From: Poriferisodalis sp965208925
GTDB taxonomy: Bacteria > Actinomycetota > Acidimicrobiia > Acidimicrobiales > Poriferisodalaceae
Assembly: GCF_965208925.1 (NCBI RefSeq)
Contig: NZ_OZ242364.1
Coordinates: 1,984,001-2,048,000 of the forward strand
DNA: 64,000 bases
Direction: 5' to 3'
Shown: positions 26,038 to 34,261 of the stretch, piece by piece
Layout: every line of letters begins with the position of its first letter
Position numbering within the stretch: the stretch's first letter is position 1
Notes under the pieces: model-generated
What the model was told of the DNA's origin: nothing
Databases searched by the model: none
The model's input: only the letters and a program-made list of their open reading frames with translations
Position numbers and translations under genes: made by a program

Positions 26038-26937
26038 TCAGCGGCTGTCGGCGAGCATCTGCACCGGCAGCGCGTCGTCTGGCGGCCCTGGCCGCAGCGC
26101 ATGCACGAGGGCCCTGATCAGCATGGTCGCGAACAGGATGGCCACCGCCGTCAAGGCCATCGATCCTCCGCCGGCAAGCCGGTGGTGGTAGCTCAGCAGC
26201 AATCCGACATAGACCGACACAGCTCCGATCAGCACCGCCGCGACCATGATGAGCGGCACACGCCGCACGAACATCGCGGCAGTCGCCGGGGGAGCGATCA
26301 AGAAAGCCATGACGAGCAGGCTTCCCACCACCTGAAACGAACCCACGATGGTGATGGCCAGCAAACCCATGAGCACGCCGTGGGTGAGGCGCGGCCGAAG
26401 CCGGGCCATCTCTGCCTGCACCTCGCAGAAGGTCATCACGAAGAACGCCCGGTAGAAGACGATTGCGCCGCCGACGGCCACGAGAGCGACCACCGCTTGG
26501 CGCACCAGATCGGAGTTCTGTACTCCGGTGATCGAGCCGAAGAGAAAACGGTCGATGTCGCCGCTGCCGGCGGCAGCCCCTGACGACATGATCACCACCG
26601 CGAGCGCCAGCAGTCCCACGAACAGCACGCCGATGGACGTGTCCTCCGACAGCGGCGAAATGCGCGGGATGAACGAGATGGCACTCACCATCACGATGGC
26701 TGCGGCCAGCGCGCCGAGGCCCGTGTCGAAGCCCACGATGAAGGCAATCGCAATGCCGGGAAGCACGCCGTGCGCCAAGGCGTCGCCGAGGAAGTTCAAG
26801 CTCCGCAGCACCACCCAGGTGCCCACCATCGAGGTGGTCAGCACAGCAAGCAGGCCCGCGACCAGCGCCTTGGTCATGAAGGGGTTGGAGGTGAACGGCT
26901 CGATCCACCAGCCCACCGGATCGGTGAGGAACGTCAT
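26038..26937 (-). CDS. Zinc/manganese ABC transporter permease (AztB/ZnuB-like)
   Basis: 299 residues with eight or nine membrane segments. The ABC-3 permease signatures WVVLRSLNFLGDALAHGVLP and VGSLLVMAFLIAPPATAAMF are present. It lies directly downstream of the zinc-binding lipoprotein gene on the same strand, and the ATPase gene is divergent. Role: membrane channel of a high-affinity Zn2+ (or Mn2+) importer. A GGGG-type ribosome site precedes the ATG. Regulation by the Zur-like repressor encoded nearby is likely. Confidence 0.88.
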   Translation of the reverse strand: MTFLTDPVGWWIEPFTSNPFMTKALVAGLLAVLTTSMVGTWVVLRSLNFLGDALAHGVLPGIAIAFIVGFDTGLGALAAAIVMVSAISFIPRISPLSEDTSIGVLFVGLLALAVVIMSSGAAAGSGDIDRFLFGSITGVQNSDLVRQAVVALVAVGGAIVFYRAFFVMTFCEVQAEMARLRPRLTHGVLMGLLAITIVGSFQVVGSLLVMAFLIAPPATAAMFVRRVPLIMVAAVLIGAVSVYVGLLLSYHHRLAGGGSMALTAVAILFATMLIRALVHALRPGPPDDALPVQMLADSR

Positions 26938-27008
26938 GTCATCCCCCTGATGGGCTGGTGGTCGGCTCGCCCCTGGTTAGGGGTGGTGTCGTTGCAACGC
27001 TACGGCTC

Positions 27009-28208
27009 TCAGCCCAATGCGTCGGCAATTGCCTGCGCGTTGAACCTCAGCATGCCGATCAGCGTGTCGCCGTCATCGCCTGCCGGCGCGAGGCTGCCCG
27101 TGAGCAACTGCACAACGGCAATGTCCCCTGCGGCGGTTGCCAGGGCTTGGATGTCGACGTCGGAGTGTGTCGTCTCTGAGAACACTGCAGGCACGCCCTC
27201 GTGCTCGATGATCTCGGCGAGTTCCTCCAGCAGCGCAGGGTTGGTCTCCGCTGCAGTGGAGAGTGACGGAATGACCGTGCCCACGACCTCGAAGTCGTAG
27301 CGGTCGGCGAAGTACCCGAACGCATCGTGGTTGGTGATCATGATGCGGCGGTCCGCTGGCACCGCATCGAGAATCTCGGCGACCTCGGCATCGGCTTCGG
27401 CCAGCGCCTCACGGTAGGCATCCAGGCAGCCGTTGACCGTGTCGGCGTCGGCGCCCGCATGGATCAGTTCGTCGGCCAGTTCGCCGAGGACACCGGCGAC
27501 GCGCTGCAAATCGAACCAAACGTGAGGGTCGCCACCACTGTGGTCGTGGCCCTCGTGTCCGTGGTCGTCGTGCCCGTCCTCTTCGTCGTGGTCGTGGCCT
27601 TCGTGGTCGTCGTCGTGCCCGTCTTCCTCGTCGTGGTCGTCGTCGTGCCCGTCTTCCTCGTCGTGGTCGTCGTGCCCGTCTTCCTCGTCGTGGTCGTCGT
27701 CGTGCCCGTCTTCCTCGTCGTGGTCGTCGTGCCCGTCCTCTTCGCCGTGGCCATGGTCGTCGTGCCCACCGCTGAACTCGAATTCGATGGTGTCGATGTG
27801 CTCAGCCACCTCGAACACATGCACGCCCTCGGCCGCGACAGCTTCCAGGGTGTCCTCAAGTCGCTCCTCGAGACCCAGGCCGTTCGCCACCACCAGATCG
27901 GCCGCGTCCATCGTCTCGCGGTCTCGCAACGACGGCTCGTATGTGTGCGGGTCGCCGCCCTGCGGGATGAGGGTGGTCACCGAGACGCTGTCGTCGCAGC
28001 CCACGTTGCTGACCACGTCGGCCCAGATGCCCGTGGTAGCGACCACCGATGGCACCGTCGACGATGCGTCCGTCGCGTCAACCGCCTCGGTGTCGCTGTC
28101 GGTGCCGGTGCAAGCTGCTGCGAACAGCACCGCGGCAACCGTTACCACCAATCCGCTTCGGCGGATCCGCCGAGGCCTTTGTCGATTCGCGACCGCTTCG
28201 ACCGTCAT
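27009..28208 (-). CDS. Zinc ABC transporter substrate-binding lipoprotein with His/Asp-rich repeat loop
   Basis: 399 residues. Lipoprotein signal with lipobox LFAAAC (Cys33). The ZnuA/AztC fold follows, with LIPQGGDPHTYEPSLRD (first His ligand), a long acidic and His-rich loop, GGDPHVWFDLQRVAGVLGEL (second His), MITNHDAFGYFADRY (third His), and ETTHSDVDIQALATAAG near the end. The loop holds tandem copies of an HDDHDEEDG-like unit and probably captures Zn2+. Start ATG 28208 has a GGGAGG ribosome site; ATG 28235 is less likely. Transcribed away from the Zur-like box at 28279. Confidence 0.9.
   Translation of the reverse strand: MTVEAVANRQRPRRIRRSGLVVTVAAVLFAAACTGTDSDTEAVDATDASSTVPSVVATTGIWADVVSNVGCDDSVSVTTLIPQGGDPHTYEPSLRDRETMDAADLVVANGLGLEERLEDTLEAVAAEGVHVFEVAEHIDTIEFEFSGGHDDHGHGEEDGHDDHDEEDGHDDDHDEEDGHDDHDEEDGHDDDHDEEDGHDDDHEGHDHDEEDGHDDHGHEGHDHSGGDPHVWFDLQRVAGVLGELADELIHAGADADTVNGCLDAYREALAEADAEVAEILDAVPADRRIMITNHDAFGYFADRYDFEVVGTVIPSLSTAAETNPALLEELAEIIEHEGVPAVFSETTHSDVDIQALATAAGDIAVVQLLTGSLAPAGDDGDTLIGMLRFNAQAIADALG
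27541..27775. repeat. In-frame tandem repeat encoding His/Asp/Glu loop
   Basis: Alternating 27- and 30-base units (coding for HDDHDEEDG and HDDDHDEEDG), so the longer period is 57 bases. About five full units plus degenerate ends lie within the zinc-binding lipoprotein gene. The plus strand reads as cgtcgtgcccgtcttcctcg-like copies. It keeps frame throughout and likely varies in copy number between strains. Confidence 0.85.
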
Positions 28209-28278
28209 GTGTGCCTCCCGTATGCTCCGATGCAAGTGCGGAAGAGCCCCGCTGGCGCTCTCGCCTCACCTCAGATTG

Positions 28279-28299
28279 TGAGAATGAGAATCAGTTTCA
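28279..28299. promoter_or_regulatory. Zur/Fur-family operator candidate in the divergent zinc-uptake promoter
   Basis: Imperfect inverted repeat with arms TGAGAATGA and TCAGTTTCA around a three-base centre, of the form TGA-x-A-x-TGA-xxx-TCA-x-T-x-TCA. This is the shape of Zur/Fur-family boxes. It lies between the binding-protein gene (minus strand) and the ATPase-Zur genes (plus strand). A CACAAT-like -10 on the minus strand overlaps its left edge, and TACCCT at 28302-28307 on the plus strand lies just to its right. One bound dimer could therefore block both promoters. Confidence 0.72.
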
Positions 28300-28401
28300 G
28301 CTACCCTATCGAGGCTTGGTAACCCAAGCACCTTCGAGTTCGAAGCGAGGCAGGCCCTGTTTCATCTCCACGACATCCGTGTCTCGTTCGGGCCCTGCCA
28401 T

Positions 28402-29235
28402 GTGCTCGAGACAGGCGATCTGAAGCTCGACGGCCCGTCGTCGGTCGCACTCATGGGTCCGAACGGGAGCGGCAAGACCACCTTGCTGCGGGTGCTCAGC
28501 GGGTTGCAACGCCCGACGTCGGGCCGATTGGAATCGGCCGGCGACGTCAGGGTGGGGTTTGTGTGCCAGCATCACCAACCGCACCCCTTCATGCCGATGA
28601 CCGTGCAAGAGGTCTTGACCATTGGGCGATACCGCAGCAGCGGACTCTTGAGGCGGTTTCGTCGCAGCGACAAGGAAGCGGTTCGCGTTGCTGCTGAGCG
28701 GCTCGACGTTGCGCACCTGCGTCACAAATCGTTTGGCGAGCTTTCCGGGGGTCAGCGTCAGCGAGTGATGGTGGCGATGGTGCTCGCGTCCGACTATGAC
28801 TGCTTGCTCTTGGACGAGCCGATCACCGGTCTGGACCTGCCAAGCCAGACGACCATTCTCGAGGTGATCGAGGCTGAGCGTGCGGCCGGCCACCTCGTGG
28901 TGATGTCAACGCACCACCTGCAGGAGGCACGACGCTGTGATCGTGTGCTGTTGCTGAAGGGGATGGTGCTTGCCGACGGGCCTCCCGACGAGGTGCTGAC
29001 CGATGCGCACCTGACGGCCGCATTCGGCGGCGCAGTGGTGGCTCACGACGGCACCGAGCACGAGTTCATCATGGAGAGTGCCCACGCCCACGAGGCAGGC
29101 GATCCCGGTCACAGCCCGTATGTCGGCGTCGTCTCGCACGCCCGTCACGGCCAGCTTGCGCCGCCAGGCAGCCACCACGGCCACCACCACGACCATGACC
29201 ACGAAGCAGAGCACCAGCACGCTCGACGTCTCTGA
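28402..29235 (+). CDS. Zinc ABC transporter ATP-binding protein with His-rich tail (AztA-like)
   Basis: Walker A GPNGSGKTT (residues 19-27), Q-loop in VGFVCQHHQPHPFMP, signature LSGGQRQR, Walker B CLLLDEP and the switch His in VMSTHHLQEA are all present. The C-terminus carries a metal-binding tail (SHHGHHHDHDHEAEHQHARR). GTG 28402 is the only standard start in range. ABC-like sequence (FHLHDIRVSFGPCHVLETG) already begins near 28360, so translation may start further upstream, perhaps at CTG 28357. The gene leads into the repressor gene and is divergent from the permease and binding protein. Confidence 0.88.
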   Translation: MLETGDLKLDGPSSVALMGPNGSGKTTLLRVLSGLQRPTSGRLESAGDVRVGFVCQHHQPHPFMPMTVQEVLTIGRYRSSGLLRRFRRSDKEAVRVAAERLDVAHLRHKSFGELSGGQRQRVMVAMVLASDYDCLLLDEPITGLDLPSQTTILEVIEAERAAGHLVVMSTHHLQEARRCDRVLLLKGMVLADGPPDEVLTDAHLTAAFGGAVVAHDGTEHEFIMESAHAHEAGDPGHSPYVGVVSHARHGQLAPPGSHHGHHHDHDHEAEHQHARRL

Positions 29236-29297
29236 CCGCCCGGGGCGGCCTGCCGTCGCCCCGCTGATCTGTTTGCCAGCCTGACCGGGAAAGCCAG

Positions 29298-29756
29298 ATG
29301 GAGCCTCCGAAGGATCTCGATCAACTCCACGAAGAAGTTGGGCGGCGCCTGGCCGTTTCCGGTCAGCGCTACACCGGCGGGCGGCGTGCTCTCGTCGACG
29401 TGCTCGCCTCGGCACAGCGCCCGTTGACGCTGCGCGACATCGTGCTGCTGGTTCCCGAGCTGCCCCAGAGCTCGGCGTACCGGAATCTCGACGCTCTCCG
29501 GGAGGGGGGCATCGTCTACCGCATCAGCGCCGGCGGCGATCGGGCCCACTTCGAGCTGGCCGAGTCGCTGCTCGGCCATCACCATCATCTGATCTGCGTG
29601 TCGTGCGGGACCATCGAGGACATGCGCCTCGACGGCAAGCTCGAGGACGAGGTCGACCGAGCGCTTGTCGGCGCTGCGGGCGAGGCGGGTTTCACGCCCC
29701 TGCGTCACAGCCTCGATCTGTACGGCGAGTGCTCCGACTGCGGGGACGAGACCTAG
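29298..29756 (+). CDS. zur: Fur-family zinc uptake repressor (Zur-like)
   Basis: 152 residues. The winged helix (LRDIVLLVPELPQSSAYRNL) is followed by the dimer/metal domain with HFELAESLLGHHHHLICVSC. The structural zinc site is formed by Cys100/Cys103 and Cys145/Cys148 (CVSC, CSDC), and His94-97 are the likely sensor ligands. Position after the zinc ATPase gene, with a Zur-like box in the shared promoter, supports Zur rather than Fur or PerR. Family action: with Zn2+ bound it represses uptake genes, here probably its own transcription unit too. ATG 29298 is used. Confidence 0.87.
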   Translation: MEPPKDLDQLHEEVGRRLAVSGQRYTGGRRALVDVLASAQRPLTLRDIVLLVPELPQSSAYRNLDALREGGIVYRISAGGDRAHFELAESLLGHHHHLICVSCGTIEDMRLDGKLEDEVDRALVGAAGEAGFTPLRHSLDLYGECSDCGDET

Positions 29757-29809
29757 CCCGACGAGTCAGTGTTGATGCTGGGGCTGCTCACGTCCTCGCT
29801 GTCAGCGCT

Positions 29810-30109
29810 CTAACCCTGTTCTTTGCGAGGCGTAGTCGTCTGCGCCTGCCGTTCATGTCGCCGATGTCTCTGGCGAATGGCCACGCGGACAATCACGGCC
29901 ACGCCGACGACAGCCGCAGAACCGCCGAGGATCAGCATCGGGTCGATGTCGGCCCAAATGAGGTCGGCCACTGCGAGGAGCCCGATGGCGATGAACAGCA
30001 GGCCTGCCGTGAACGAGACGACATCGAATTGCCTCAGCCGAATCCTCGCAAGCCGAGTCTGAGGAGCGTCATCGGGCGTCGCTGCATCTGCTGGGTCATC
30101 GGCCTTCAT
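29810..30109 (-). CDS. Small two-helix membrane protein
   Basis: 99 residues. An Asp/Ala/Pro-rich N-terminus, then two membrane helices (VVSFTAGLLFIAIGLLAVAD and PMLILGGSAAVVGVAVIVR) and a basic, His/Arg/Lys-rich tail, likely cytoplasmic. Its start overlaps the stop of the PspC/LiaF-like gene by four bases, so both are made from one transcript. It probably belongs to the same envelope-stress locus; no named family was recognised. Confidence 0.7.
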   Translation of the reverse strand: MKADDPADAATPDDAPQTRLARIRLRQFDVVSFTAGLLFIAIGLLAVADLIWADIDPMLILGGSAAVVGVAVIVRVAIRQRHRRHERQAQTTTPRKEQG

Positions 30110-31437
30110 CGATTGTCCTCCGCGTTGGGAGCTGTGCTCGTCACGAGTTCTGCGCGGCCGATGCCGATATCGACGTCGAGTCGGAGCACGCCGGCCAGCT
30201 CGCCGTCGGCAGACGTCTCGATGCGGCGGGTGAGGCCGATTCCGTCTTCTTGTGCGAGCCCGCGGGGCCGAGTGGCCACAGCGGCTGATCTCGCCGAAAT
30301 ACGGATGTCCCCGGCTCCCACGTCGACATCGGTGATGGTCTTGAGGTTGTCGGGCAAGTAGATCAACGCCTCACCTATTCCGACGCTGATGGCCAGCGAA
30401 CTGATCGAGCCGTCAGCGTCGAAATCACGCAAGTCGACGATGAGCCGGCCGATGCCATGGCGGTAGTCGCTCGTCAGCTCGTCGGGTTCGCTGGCTGTGA
30501 CTCGTACTTCGCCGACGTCAGATGCCCACACGGCGTCGGTGCCCGAGAACACCACAACCGGGGCCAAGGTCGCCAGTCCGAGCAGGATCAGGCCACGCGC
30601 AGGCCCGACAAGTGCAGCGATGACCAATCCGATGCCGATGATGCCCAGTGCGACGGCAAAGAAGTCGCCAATCTCGAGTTCGATCACGCTGAGCCGACCA
30701 AGGATCGCCGCCGCGCCCGCGTAGATGAACAGGACGCCGATGGTGAGCGCTCCTGCTGCAGAGCGTCTGCGCCGCCGCTTGGCTGGCGAGGCGTGAGACG
30801 GCGCTGCAGTCGCGGATTGCGGCGCCTCTGAGAATGCAGTCTGCACACGCTCGGCGTCTGGGGCGTGAGGCGCCGCAGGAAGCGGCGTCGGCGGCCGGGC
30901 ACGACCTGATCGCGGTCGGCGGGCAGGGCCCGGCCACAGCACCAAGGCCAAGCCGACGGCGATGAGCATCACGGCGAGATAGGGCGCAGCAGTCCACAGC
31001 TTGCCGAAGAGGCGGAAGAAATCGTCGCTGAGGGTGGCCGTCGTGAGCAGGCCGACACCGATCAGCGCTACCGCCGCGAGGTTGCGGAAGCGATGGTCGG
31101 AACTGCTACCCAGTGCCTTGGCGATGATGCTTGGCGAGTTGTCGCCGGGCAACGCGAGCCAGCCGAGAAGGTAGAGGAACGCGCCGGAACCGCCCAAGAA
31201 CGTGAGCCCGATGAAGACGACTCGAACGATCACGGGATCGGTACCGAAGTAGTTGCCCACCCCTCCGGCCACACCGGCGATCACACGATCTGCGGAACTG
31301 CGGCGAAGAGGGCGGCGTTCAGTCGTCTCGCCGCTGTCGGCGCCTCGATCTTCCTCGGACACCGGTTCGCGTGCGCCAGCCGGTTCGCCGGTCAATTCGT
31401 CGTCTGAATCGTCGTCGGTCGGCTTCCGGTCGGTCAT
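30106..31437 (-). CDS. PspC-domain, LiaF-like envelope stress membrane protein
   Basis: About 443 residues. After an acidic N-terminal tail comes a PspC domain (SADRVIAGVAGGVGNYFGTD, then FLGGSGAFLYLLGWLALPGD), several membrane segments, and a C-terminal LiaF-type domain rich in short strands (HGIGRLIVDLRDF, VGIGEALIYLPD). In Firmicutes LiaF restrains the LiaS kinase. Here the divergent gene encodes a kinase that itself begins with PspC, so a similar inhibitory pair is plausible (inference). Start ATG 31437 was preferred to 31473 because the family N-terminus is short. Confidence 0.8.
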   Translation of the reverse strand: MTDRKPTDDDSDDELTGEPAGAREPVSEEDRGADSGETTERRPLRRSSADRVIAGVAGGVGNYFGTDPVIVRVVFIGLTFLGGSGAFLYLLGWLALPGDNSPSIIAKALGSSSDHRFRNLAAVALIGVGLLTTATLSDDFFRLFGKLWTAAPYLAVMLIAVGLALVLWPGPARRPRSGRARPPTPLPAAPHAPDAERVQTAFSEAPQSATAAPSHASPAKRRRRRSAAGALTIGVLFIYAGAAAILGRLSVIELEIGDFFAVALGIIGIGLVIAALVGPARGLILLGLATLAPVVVFSGTDAVWASDVGEVRVTASEPDELTSDYRHGIGRLIVDLRDFDADGSISSLAISVGIGEALIYLPDNLKTITDVDVGAGDIRISARSAAVATRPRGLAQEDGIGLTRRIETSADGELAGVLRLDVDIGIGRAELVTSTAPNAEDNR

Positions 31438-31565
31438 GGGTCCCAGAGTGGCGTTCGGACTCGCAGCGTCCAATAGGGGATGTCCCTGAGCGGTCCCTCA
31501 TGAATCGGCTGATATCAGGGTGAGTCCTGGCTGTCGGAACGGCGCAGTCGTGCCATGATCGGCTC

Positions 31566-32756
31566 ATGGCGTGGCGGCTCATGGCGCGGCATCGTGCCCG
31601 CTGGCCAGTCAGGTCCCGCTCTGACCGGCTGATCGCAGGCGTGTGCAGCGGCATCGGCAATCGGCTTGGCATCGACGCCACCATCGTGAGGATCGCCTTC
31701 GCGGCGCTTGCCTTGGCCTGGATCGGCGTGCCCCTCTATCTGCTGGGCTGGGTGCTGCTGCCACAGCCCTCGGCGCTTCGGGCTCAGTTCGCTGCGCCCG
31801 CGCCTCCGCCTCGCACCGTGACCAGGCGGGCGGCGGGATTGGCCTTGATCGTCATCGGGACCCTATTGTTGGCCCGGCATCTGGGCGCAACCCTGCCCGA
31901 CGCCGTGACTTGGCCCGCGCTGTGTCTCGCGCTCGGATTCGCGGCGGTGGTCTGGCGGTCCTCGCCGGTGGCGGGCCTCAACCGAGCAGGGGCGGCGCGG
32001 ATCACGGCCGGAACGATCCTGCTGGCCATGGGAATCGGCGTCATTGTCGCTTCGAATCTCTCGCTGTCGGCAGTTCGCGACGAGTTGCTCTCGACAGGTC
32101 TGGTGCTGGGTGGGTTGGCGATGATTTTCGGGCCTTGGGTTGCGGTGCTGATTCGCGACCGTCGCGATGAGCGCCAGCGACGCATTCGGGCCGATGCGCG
32201 TGCCGACATGGCCGCCCACCTGCACGATTCGGTGCTGCAGACGCTCGCTCTCGTACAGCGCACCGACGATCTTGCTCGCGTGTCGGCCCTCGCCCGTCGT
32301 CAAGAACGCGAGCTACGCAACTGGCTCTTCGGCGAGACGGGTGAGTCGGGTGAGTCGGGTGATTCGGACCCATCCACGGTGGTGGCGGCCGTGGAACATC
32401 TGGCTGGGCGAATAGAGGACCGCCACAGTGTTGCCATCGATGTGGTGGCCGTCGGCGACGCCGTGCTGGACTCGACAACGGAATCTCTGGTCGCCGCGGC
32501 TGGCGAGGCGATGACCAACGCCGCCCGGTGGTCGCGATGCCCGACGGTGTCGGTGTATGTCGAGGCGACGGCGACTGCAGTCGAGGTATTCGTCCGAGAC
32601 CGCGGGGTGGGCTTTGATCCGGAGCGGGTGGACGATGGCCGTCATGGCATTCGCGATTCGATACATGGCCGTCTCGAGCGAGTCGGGGGAGACAGCGAGA
32701 TTCTCAGCTCGCCCGGCCACGGTGCGGAAGTGCGATTGCGGCTGAACCGGCAGTGA
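31566..32756 (+). CDS. Histidine kinase with N-terminal PspC domain
   Basis: 396 residues. A PspC domain (SDRLIAGVCSGIGNRLGIDA, VPLYLLGWVLLPQP) leads into four or five membrane helices. A HisKA_3 dimerisation domain follows with phospho-acceptor His220 in AAHLHDSVLQTLALVQ. The HATPase domain has ESLVAAAGEAMTNAARW (N box) and VFVRDRGVGFDPE (G1), ending SSPGHGAEVRLRL (G2). Between them is a short Gly-Glu-Ser repeat linker. It pairs with the response regulator downstream; the divergent PspC/LiaF-like protein is the likely input partner. Confidence 0.9.
   Translation: MAWRLMARHRARWPVRSRSDRLIAGVCSGIGNRLGIDATIVRIAFAALALAWIGVPLYLLGWVLLPQPSALRAQFAAPAPPPRTVTRRAAGLALIVIGTLLLARHLGATLPDAVTWPALCLALGFAAVVWRSSPVAGLNRAGAARITAGTILLAMGIGVIVASNLSLSAVRDELLSTGLVLGGLAMIFGPWVAVLIRDRRDERQRRIRADARADMAAHLHDSVLQTLALVQRTDDLARVSALARRQERELRNWLFGETGESGESGDSDPSTVVAAVEHLAGRIEDRHSVAIDVVAVGDAVLDSTTESLVAAAGEAMTNAARWSRCPTVSVYVEATATAVEVFVRDRGVGFDPERVDDGRHGIRDSIHGRLERVGGDSEILSSPGHGAEVRLRLNRQ
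32338..32376. repeat. Short tandem repeat in kinase linker
   Basis: About four copies of a nine-base unit close to GGTGAGTCG, coding Gly-Glu-Ser/Gly-Asp-Ser. The repeat keeps frame and lengthens the linker between the His-containing and ATP-binding domains. Confidence 0.6.
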
Positions 32757-32823
32757 GGGCGCCGATGCGGTCGTTGCGGGAGCTGTGTGCTGCGCTCGCG
32801 AGGCTGCGGATACGTTGACGCCT

Positions 32824-33480
32824 GTGGCAGCGCCGAGTCCACGGGTGGTGATCGTCGATGATCACAGACTGTTCCGCAGCGGCGTGCGGGCTGAAATCGG
32901 AGATCGGACGACCGTCGTGGCCGAAGCCGACGACGTGGGCTCGGCAGTGGCCGAGATCGAGCGGTGGCGCCCAGACGTGGTGCTGCTCGATGTGCACCTT
33001 CCGTCAGGATCGGGCAGCGAGGTGATCACCGCAGTGGCCGCGGCCGGAATCGAGACCCAGTTCTTGGCTCTGTCGGTTTCGGATGCTCCCGAAGACGTGA
33101 TCGGGGTGGTGCGCGCCGGGGCGCGTGGCTATGTCACCAAGTCGATCGGCGGCGACGACCTTGTGGATGCCATCTTCCGGGTGCGCGACGGCGATGCCGT
33201 GTTCTCGCCGCGCCTCGCCGGGTTCGTGCTCGACGCGTTCGTAGATGGGGCGGCAGTGCATGCTGGCTCGGAAACCGACGAAGACTTCGATCGATTGACG
33301 AAGCGTGAGCGCGAAGTGATGCGTCACTTGGCTCGGGGCTACACGTACAAGGAGATCGCCCGGCAGCTTTCGATCTCCACCAAGACGGTGGAGACTCACG
33401 CCTCGGCCGTGCTGCGCAAGCTCCAGCTGTCAAACCGCCACGAACTCGGCCGTTGGGCCGCGGCTCGCCGCATCTGGTAG
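32824..33480 (+). CDS. NarL/LuxR-type response regulator
   Basis: 218 residues. Receiver domain with acidic pair VDDH, phospho-acceptor Asp56 in DVVLLDVHLP and the conserved Lys in GYVTKSIGG. The DNA-binding end is LTKREREVMRHLARGYTYKE, IARQLSISTKTVETHASAVL. GTG 32824 has TACGTT at 32811-32816 seven bases upstream and is a leaderless-type start; GTG 32785 is the alternative. It is the partner of the PspC-kinase, and the likely target is the envelope-stress locus itself. Confidence 0.9.
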   Translation: MAAPSPRVVIVDDHRLFRSGVRAEIGDRTTVVAEADDVGSAVAEIERWRPDVVLLDVHLPSGSGSEVITAVAAAGIETQFLALSVSDAPEDVIGVVRAGARGYVTKSIGGDDLVDAIFRVRDGDAVFSPRLAGFVLDAFVDGAAVHAGSETDEDFDRLTKREREVMRHLARGYTYKEIARQLSISTKTVETHASAVLRKLQLSNRHELGRWAAARRIW

Positions 33481-33636
33481 CCCCATGCGCCGAGCTGCTC
33501 GGACGCTCGCAGCACCGAGTCGACGGCGATTGCTGGGGCGGCGCTCATCAGCGCTATGAATTCGCGATCTGTCACGTGCCGGCGGGTCCGCCACCGTCCC
33601 GCGGCCACGGGTGTGTCTGGAAGCTTGAAGGCGGCG

Positions 33637-34143
33637 TCAGGCGCGGGCCTGCTCGTCGGTGACGATGGGCGGTTCGGTTGACCAGGGGAAGTTGATCCAC
33701 AGGTCTGTGCGGCGCCACACCCAGTCGCAGTTGACCGTCGACCACGGCTTCTCGTACAGCACGGCAGTGCGGACGCTGCGCACCCGCGGCAGGCAGAAGT
33801 CGTACACCAGCTTGAGCGTGTGGCCGGTGTCGGCCACGTCGTCGGCGATGAGGATGTCCGAGTCGCGGTGGTCGACCAGGTCGGGCGTGGGCGGCAGCAT
33901 GATGGGCACTTCGAGGCGCTCGTCGACGCCGGTGTAGTACTCGCAGTTCATGACGTAGATGTTCTTGACCGACAGGGCGTAGCCCAGCGAGCCCGCACAG
34001 AACAGCCCGCCCCGGGCGATGGCCAGGATCATCTGGGGCCGGTAGCCGTCGTCGGCGATCATCTGCGCCAGCTCCCGTACGGCCACGCCGTAGCGCTGCC
34101 AGTCCATCACTTCGCGTTCTTCAGCGTCAGTTGCCTCGCTCAC
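33637..34143 (-). CDS. Phosphoribosyltransferase (xanthine/guanine type)
   Basis: 168 residues of a type I PRTase: hood and first strand YRPQMILAIARGGLFCAGSL, and the PRPP loop SDILIADDVADTGHTLKLVY with the acidic pair. The C-terminus (WRRTDLWINFPW) resembles xanthine/hypoxanthine-guanine enzymes of the XGPRT type. Reaction: purine base plus PRPP to nucleotide (salvage). Start GTG 34143 follows a strong GGGAGGG ribosome site. A 5' leader with a terminator-like fold lies upstream (34223-34334). Confidence 0.86.
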   Translation of the reverse strand: MSEATDAEEREVMDWQRYGVAVRELAQMIADDGYRPQMILAIARGGLFCAGSLGYALSVKNIYVMNCEYYTGVDERLEVPIMLPPTPDLVDHRDSDILIADDVADTGHTLKLVYDFCLPRVRSVRTAVLYEKPWSTVNCDWVWRRTDLWINFPWSTEPPIVTDEQARA

Positions 34144-34222
34144 CCGCCCTCCCAGGCTGTCGCGCACCGTCCAGCCCCGAACCTAGGCGCGCGTCGCTGC
34201 GCGCTCTTGCTATTCGCGATCG

Positions 34223-34261
34223 CAGAGAAAAGAAAAGGGACCCCGTGCGATCCGGGGTCCC
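34223..34261 (-). terminator. Intrinsic terminator (minus strand)
   Basis: A perfect nine-base-pair stem (GGGACCCCG and CGGGGTCCC, 34237-34245 with 34253-34261) with a seven-base loop. On the minus strand it is followed by TTTTCTTTTCTCT. It lies between the DUF3800 gene stop and the phosphoribosyltransferase start. It may end the DUF3800 transcript, act as attenuator in the leader of the phosphoribosyltransferase gene, or both. Confidence 0.75.

Noticed and set aside
27541..27775. Possible CRISPR-like array
   Set aside because: Repeats are contiguous, in frame with a protein, and there are no unique spacers.
27327..28322. Plus-strand frame antisense to the zinc-binding lipoprotein
   Set aside because: Its Val-rich repeat is only the complement of the His/Asp coding repeat.
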